This document shows, piece by piece, positions 59,025 through 64,000 of a stretch of DNA of 64,000 nt; the first letter of the stretch is position 1; the number at the start of each line of letters is the position of its first letter. The stretch comes from Pyrenopolyporus hunteri (Eukaryota; Ascomycota; Sordariomycetes; Xylariales; Hypoxylaceae): NCBI GenBank assembly GCA_902806595.1, contig CADCXC010000010.1, forward strand, positions 2,356,001 through 2,420,000, given 5' to 3'. The notes under the pieces were generated by a model. It searched no databases and was not told where the DNA came from. It saw nothing but the letters and a program-made list of their open reading frames with translations. The translations under genes and the position numbers were made by a program.

Positions 59025-60869
59025 ATGTCGATACCAACCTCAAGGCGGCTTGGCCTGGAGTTGGCGAAAGCGATAAGGAGACCAGGCCCGTGTCCTAGGT
59101 ATTGTCAGAATCCCGACAGTCGACAGCGAGCTGTCCACAGTGCCAGATTCTTTAGCTTCCGAGCCGCTTTCCGAGCCGCTTTCCGAGCCGCATCGCCCAA
59201 AACCGCATCGCCTTCGCCGCCCACTCGTCGTCTGCATCCCCTCCCTTTCCTTGCTGCAGGCGGTGGACTTCTCACCATTTTGTTCTCGGTACTTCAGCCT
59301 ATTACCAGCGAGTCACTCGAACAACCCCGAGACGTAGACCCTCCGCCGCACACACCGACCTCCGACAATGACGACAAGTTACCCCGTTACCGACTCGTAG
59401 AGGTTAAAGAGCACGGGCCAAAGTCCGAAAGACCTTGGGTTGTATATGAAGACAAGGTATACGACATCACAGACTGGGTGCCTGCTCACCCCGGGGGCGA
59501 GGTTATCCTCCGTGCCGCCGGTGGTAGTATTGAACCGTACTGGGACATATTTTCTATTCATAAGTCGCCATACGTTCGCGAGATCCTCGAACAATACATC
59601 ATCGGAAAAGTGCATCCGGATGATCTTGAGGATGGACGGCCGTTGCAGGACCATATCGAAGATCCATTTATTGACGATCCGGTTAGGGACCCGAGATTGA
59701 TACAGCTAACGCAGAAGCCGTGCAATGCGGAGACCCCCGGGGACGAATTAGCAGAATCGTTCCTGACCCCGAACGAGGTGTTTTATGTCCGTAACCACAT
59801 GTGGGTTCCCGTCGTGGAGGAGGCCGAAGCCGAGGACCATAATATCACAGTTGAGCTTCCCGACGGCGATAGTAAGACGTATAGCATTAAGGATCTCAAG
59901 GCTCGTTTTAAGCAACACACGGTTACGGCTGTCTTGCAATGCTCTGGTAATCGACGTAATGACATGACCCGCTACGCTAAGAAAACGAACGGTTTACAAT
60001 GGACAGTCGGCGCCATCAGCTGTGCTAAATGGGAAGGCGTACGACTGCGAGACGTACTTGCTGACGCTGGTCTGTCGCTCGAGGATCCGGGAGAGGATGC
60101 TCGGCACGTTCAATTCTCGGGACTGGAGGCGTACGGCGCCAGCATACCGATCGCGCCGGTTCTCGATCCCATGGGAGACGTGTTGCTTGCGTTCAAGATG
60201 AACGACGCGCCTCTCCCGCGTGATCATGGTTTCCCAGTAAGGGTCATTGTCCCAGGTCACGTAGCGGCAAGATCTGTTAAGTGGGTAAACAAGATCGTGG
60301 TTAGCGACGAGGAGAGCAATACGACGTGGCAACGCCGCGATTACAAGTGTTTCGGGCCTAACGAGGTCAACCAGGACTGGGACAAGTACAAGGCAATTCA
60401 AGTGATGCCTGTGACGAGTGCGATTACGCGTACGAGATTGAAAGCTAAGCATGAACCGCTCGGCGAAAGAGACGAGGGCTCAGTCGAGGATCTTGTTGTC
60501 CAAATTGAGGGTTATGCTTACTCGGGCGGTGGGCGAGAGATACAGCGGGTTGATATCAGCCTCAACGGTGGAGAGACGTGGGATCAGGCGCAGCTGATCG
60601 ACGACACCAAGCTCGAAAGAGGAAGCAAAGCGTGGTGCTGGAAGAGATGGAAATACGAGGCGAAGCTACCCGAAGTTGCTCGCTGGCCGAAAGGCGAGTC
60701 GAAGACCACAATTGTCGTCAAGGCCACGGACGATGCGTACAATACCCAGCCCGAGAACCATAAGAGCATATATAACTTGAGGGGCAATCTGGCCACAGCC
60801 TGGCATCGCGTGGACCTTGACTATGCCGCTACTATAAGGGATGTGATGGGGGGTAAGAATAGAGAATGA
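59025..60869 (+). CDS. Sulfite oxidase-type molybdoenzyme with cytochrome b5 domain, mitochondrial
   Basis: Single exon, 614 residues. An Arg-rich N-terminus with three tandem FRAA units and one hydrophobic helix (LPFLAAGGGLLTILFSVL) suggests mitochondrial import with a membrane-held presequence. A cytochrome b5 domain follows (about 115-200) with heme ligands H155 in HPGG and H179 in SIHKSPY. The molybdopterin domain has the molybdenum-ligating cysteine C306 in VLQCSGNRR, then WEGVRLRDVL, FKMNDAPLPRDHGFPVR and VPGHVAARSVKWVNKI. The C-terminal dimerisation domain has GYAYSGGGREIQRVDISLNGG. This order (b5, Moco, dimer domain) is that of animal and fungal sulfite oxidase, which oxidises sulfite to sulfate in the mitochondrial intermembrane space. 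A plant-like nitrate reductase would have the b5 domain after the Moco domain. Confidence 0.93.
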   Translation: MSIPTSRRLGLELAKAIRRPGPCPRYCQNPDSRQRAVHSARFFSFRAAFRAAFRAASPKTASPSPPTRRLHPLPFLAAGGGLLTILFSVLQPITSESLEQPRDVDPPPHTPTSDNDDKLPRYRLVEVKEHGPKSERPWVVYEDKVYDITDWVPAHPGGEVILRAAGGSIEPYWDIFSIHKSPYVREILEQYIIGKVHPDDLEDGRPLQDHIEDPFIDDPVRDPRLIQLTQKPCNAETPGDELAESFLTPNEVFYVRNHMWVPVVEEAEAEDHNITVELPDGDSKTYSIKDLKARFKQHTVTAVLQCSGNRRNDMTRYAKKTNGLQWTVGAISCAKWEGVRLRDVLADAGLSLEDPGEDARHVQFSGLEAYGASIPIAPVLDPMGDVLLAFKMNDAPLPRDHGFPVRVIVPGHVAARSVKWVNKIVVSDEESNTTWQRRDYKCFGPNEVNQDWDKYKAIQVMPVTSAITRTRLKAKHEPLGERDEGSVEDLVVQIEGYAYSGGGREIQRVDISLNGGETWDQAQLIDDTKLERGSKAWCWKRWKYEAKLPEVARWPKGESKTTIVVKATDDAYNTQPENHKSIYNLRGNLATAWHRVDLDYAATIRDVMGGKNRE

Positions 60870-61451
60870 ATAGGACCTAGACCATCGACGCGGCAAGAAG
60901 AGAAGATAACGACGCCTAGGGCCCATCAGTCTACGTGGTCGAATGAGGGCCGAAGCTTTTCTATCTAGATTTTAGGAGCCAGCGTGGGTTGTTACAGCAC
61001 TAGAATATAATGTCTATAATATTAATGTCGTAGAGAAGATGAATATCTTGAGCTCATTGCATTCCGATGCATTCAAATGAACCAACTACTGTCCATCGCC
61101 CGTAGATAAATTTGGAATCTACGCAGCCTTGCGTTGAATACTTAGTATAGCCCGTTAAGCCGGCTCAACAGTCAAATCATACATTGGTTAGGTATGTTAT
61201 CGTTGTCACTTTAGAACCACAATACCCCCTACCTTCTCCCTATGCATCCAACTTTTATAGCTCGGTTATCATTACGCAACCGGGTAGATAGAAGGGAAAG
61301 AGGGGGAAGAAGGGGATGAATAAATAAATGAATTAATAAAGACGGGGCTTATGTTCTCGTGGGTACATCGGCGTGTGGTCGTTAGTAATTATAGGATTTA
61401 ACTCCAACTGGACAGCTCAATTAATACAACGATGACCAATCCGTCTGATGC
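60870..61451. other. Intergenic region
   Basis: 3' regions of two convergent genes. Nothing further seen. Confidence 0.4.
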
Positions 61452-62114
61452 TTAGGCTCCGGGGTAACCATGCGGCTTGGCGGGAGCACCGGTATTTTGA
61501 CCACGGCTTCGCAAGGAGTCGAGGGCATCAATGACGGTAAGAAATGTGAAGATGGCCCTACGCATCGATTATCAGTCCCTTATTTCTTTCACTGCCACGC
61601 CGGCCGTTAGTACGCTCGGGCAGGAGGGAGATCAGCGGCGGAAGCATGGTGTAGAAGACATACCAGAGGAAGAATCCGAAGGCGACGGCGGCCTCGGCGG
61701 AGCCGCAGTACGAGTTGGCACCGCAGTCGTAAGGGCCCCCGACGAAGACGGCCAGGGCGATAGCTCCGGCAAACCAGAAGATCGTAGTTAGGGCGTTGAG
61801 GGCCAGGGCCGCCAACCGGTGGAAGACGTTCGTCAAGTACAACGGAGTCACGCCTACGTATAGCAGCACCAGCAGCGACCACACCGAGTTGAAAATCATG
61901 AAATTGACGCGCGACGGCGAGTAGCCGCCAAAGCCTAACCAGCCATTATATCGGCTGGCCACTGTGAAGAAAAGAAGGCATAATGTTAGCTACCCAGGTA
62001 TTCATTTTGTTTTGGATGAAGAATGGGTAACGAACTGTATGCTGTCAGGCCGAGTTCGATTATGGCGAAGACAGCGGCTACGATGTGGACTATAGGAACG
62101 AACCCGTACGCCAT
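61452..62114 (-). CDS. MARVEL-domain four-helix membrane protein (NCE102-like)
   Basis: Three-exon model, complement(61452..61557, 61664..61961, 62036..62114), 160 residues, all phases consistent. Donors are GTTCGT and GTATGT; acceptors are CACAG and CGTAG. The joins give IIELGLTAYMASRYNGW and VAFGFFLWAIFTFLTVIDALDSLRSRG. Four hydrophobic helices alternate with short loops, the third-fourth loop holds two cysteines (YDCGANSYCGS), and a short Pro/Gly/Lys tail follows. This is the layout of fungal NCE102/FHN1-like proteins that organise membrane domains. The GTATGT donor at 61663 lies inside a longer open frame, so unspliced translation would miss the last helix. Confidence 0.87.
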
Positions 62115-62698
62115 CTTGATTAGGTACGTTGTTAAGATATGGGAGGTGTGCGATACAGTATCAGCTCTCGATGACGGAAATGTGTGTCCGGAAGTGTCGC
62201 TAGCGGCGTAGGTCCGCCCCTTAAACAGAGACCGGCGGTGGTATATCTTGGATGTGAGATGAGATGGAGATGAGATGGAGATGAGGGGACTCAAAGATGC
62301 AAATTATGATGGCGGAATCAAGAGTCGGCGAGGCGAATTAGAGGTAGGTAGGCGCATGTATATGTTATAGGTATGTAGGTTGGTATGTTATATGTAATAC
62401 CTTACTCCTTTGACGTCCAATATGAACGAGACTTACATGTGGCATGGCGTGGCGTGGCGTGGCGTGGCGGGCAAAGCTGGGCGAGGCAGGCTCGATATAA
62501 CGATGACGATTCGCCCAGACGATGTGCGATGTGCGATGTGTGATGTACGATGTGCCATACGCACACGCAGTAGGAAACTTGGAACCAGCCGTTAGCATGA
62601 GTGGTGTGTATAAGCGACAGGGATCTGAGTCTTGGACGCCGAGTAGATGACGTTGACGTGGACTGCCCCGACTATGTACCTATACCCTGGTCCAAATG
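62115..62698. other. MARVEL gene promoter and simple repeats
   Basis: GAGATGGAGATGA repeat (about 62256-62284), GGCGT repeated about six times (62441-62469), and GATGTGCGATGTG-type 8-bp repeats (62520-62558). No gene. Confidence 0.5.
62441..62558. repeat. GGCGT and GATGTGCG tandem repeats
   Basis: Two adjoining short tandem arrays just left of the inverted-repeat element. GGCGT repeats also occur in the GC-rich island of the retrotransposon (24443-24475). Confidence 0.85.
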
Positions 62699-63246
62699 CC
62701 CCAAACCGCTAAACCACCAAAACTCATGGTTTCATAGTCTGATTACACAGTAGGCCCGCACTATACGCTATACTGTATTTTTTTTAGGTGTTAAATCCAC
62801 TATAATTATAGCGTACTTAACGTTTTATTATAATATTTTCGTATATAATATTTTTATTTTTTAATTATTATAAATATATATTATATTTCGTTATAAATAT
62901 TATTATAAATATTATTATAAATATTATTATAAATATTATTATAAATATAAATTTTATAACGTTTAAAATTATTATCGTTTAATATATTATTTATATATAT
63001 ATAATTTACGAAAATATATTATAATTTAATAATTATAAAACGTTAAAAATTTTAAAATTAATAAAATATAAAAATATATTTTAATTAATTAAATTAATTT
63101 AATATAATAAAACGTTAAATATTTTAAAATATTTTATAATTATAATAAATTTAATATTTAAAAAAATATAATATAACGTATAATACGGGTTTATTATATA
63201 ATTAAATTATAAAACTATAAATTTTAACGGTTTAGCGGTTTAGGTT
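62699..63246. mobile_element. Non-autonomous inverted-repeat (MITE-like) element, RIP-mutated
   Basis: The left arm (about 62699-62832) and the reverse complement of the right arm (about 63108-63246) match over about 135 bp. Both contain AAACCGCTAAACC near the tip, GTATTATACG/GCACTATACG in the middle and TTAACGTTTTATTA at the inner end. Differences are almost all C/T or G/A. The left arm keeps its cytosines; the right arm and centre do not. A candidate 5-bp target duplication, AAATG, lies at 62694-62698 and 63247-63251. There is no coding capacity, and the centre is (AAATATTATTAT)n. Family not assigned. Confidence 0.75.
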
Positions 63247-63251
63247 AAATG

Positions 63252-64000
63252 GCCCACCGTCACCTACCTAAGTATTTACATGTATGTACTTATATACGTA
63301 ATACATAGTAGGTAGTGGTGGTAATAGGTAGTACGTAATCCCCCATAGATTTTACTATGACTACTTAACTCGGCGTTGTGTTCCGCTGGTTGGAATGCCG
63401 TACGTCTTATACGTAGGTACTCAATACAATGGAGTATATAGAGGTAGATAACCCCTTCCGTCATGTATGAGGGGACTACCTAGGTAGAAAGATCAAGGAG
63501 CCATAGCCAGCGTGATGTGACGTAATTGTGTTGATTTAGGTAAAACGCTTACCACGTCGGGTAAGTGGCTTAACGCGTGACCATTTCAATCGACGGTGCC
63601 TAACCTATAGGACGTGCCTATACCTAATCGGATCTATTGCTTCGAGCTCCACCCCCCGTAATTATATAATTTGCGTAGGTAGGTACCTAAGTAGGTAGAT
63701 AATTATATGTTGCACCAATAGGTACACTACCTTTCAACACACCTCTCCCAAGAAAGCTGGAAGTCTACTATATAGGTACCTACCTGGGTACCTAGGTAGG
63801 TATTCATATCCTCGCACTAGGTATTCTGTGTTATTGTAGCTGTTTATAAACACTTGGGTTTCTCACATCAAGTTCCCGCTACTTGCTGGACAACAATATA
63901 CCTAAACATCAACAATGTCGCAACACACACGCCGGACCGATCCTCTTTCGGAGGCCAGAGCTGCTTGAGAACGATATGGCGTCCTATGAATTGTCACCCC
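63252..64000. other. Right end of window: repeats, possible start of a gene
   Basis: TAGG motifs at 63265-63320 and a dense patch at 63675-63805. An ATG at 63915 in the context AACAATG opens 17 codons before a TGA. It could be the first exon of a gene beyond the window, but this is not supported. Confidence 0.35.

Noticed and set aside
63915..63968. Short ATG frame at the right edge
   Set aside because: Ends after 17 codons at TGA, with no donor before it; the window stops before it can be judged.
1..64000. tRNA, rRNA or other RNA genes
   Set aside because: A by-eye search for T-arm-like GGTTCGAATC/GGTTCRATT boxes with pairing stems gave only chance hits (for example around 913); a tRNAscan run would settle it.

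Overview
This window looks like nuclear DNA of a filamentous ascomycete (Pezizomycotina, most like Sordariomycetes). The genes have short introns of mostly 55-170 bp with GTATGT/GTAAGT-type donors, CTAAC/CTGAC-like branch sites and AG acceptors. The proteins are typical of such fungi. A class I retroelement and a small inverted-repeat element have been mutated to AT-richness by something like repeat-induced point mutation (RIP). The intergenic DNA is peppered with TACCTAGGTA / (TAGG)n sequence. All exon models below were spliced by hand, using reading frame, splice sites and protein conservation; no database was searched.

Layout. 1-12.6 kb: the 3' end of DPH2 (diphthamide synthesis), a MARVEL membrane protein, a multi-exon kinase-like gene followed by a long five-residue-repeat region that may be its C-terminus, and a 1027-residue fungal protein of unknown function. 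12.6-17.2 kb: gene-poor DNA rich in TAGG-type repeats, ending with a two-exon orphan gene. 17.8-26.0 kb: one 8.2 kb Ty1/copia-type LTR retrotransposon lying on the minus strand. It has 157-bp LTRs, an ATCGA target-site duplication, a half-tRNA-iMet-type primer site and a degenerate reverse transcriptase. Nearly every cytosine outside CpG has been lost.

26.8-38.3 kb: an accessory block of metabolic genes all on the minus strand: a JEN-type carboxylate permease, a DHA1-type MFS exporter, an NCS1 nucleobase/uracil-type permease and a transaldolase. 39.9-45.3 kb: a very large cysteine-rich protein of unknown role, with one unresolved frame change. 46.2-54.9 kb: two housekeeping genes transcribed divergently, the CET1 RNA 5'-triphosphatase (mRNA capping) and the RPN2 26S proteasome subunit. 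55.2-62.2 kb: a small secreted HExxH protein, a cytochrome-b5/molybdopterin sulfite oxidase and a second MARVEL protein. 62.7-63.25 kb: a 0.55 kb element with terminal inverted repeats of about 135 bp, also depleted of non-CpG cytosines.

The housekeeping genes (DPH2, CET1, RPN2, sulfite oxidase) are scattered. The uptake/export block next to the dead retrotransposon looks accessory. The signal most worth pursuing is the mutation pattern shared by the two elements: C is lost in CpA, CpT and CpC but kept in CpG. This is not the classical mainly-CpA RIP signature.
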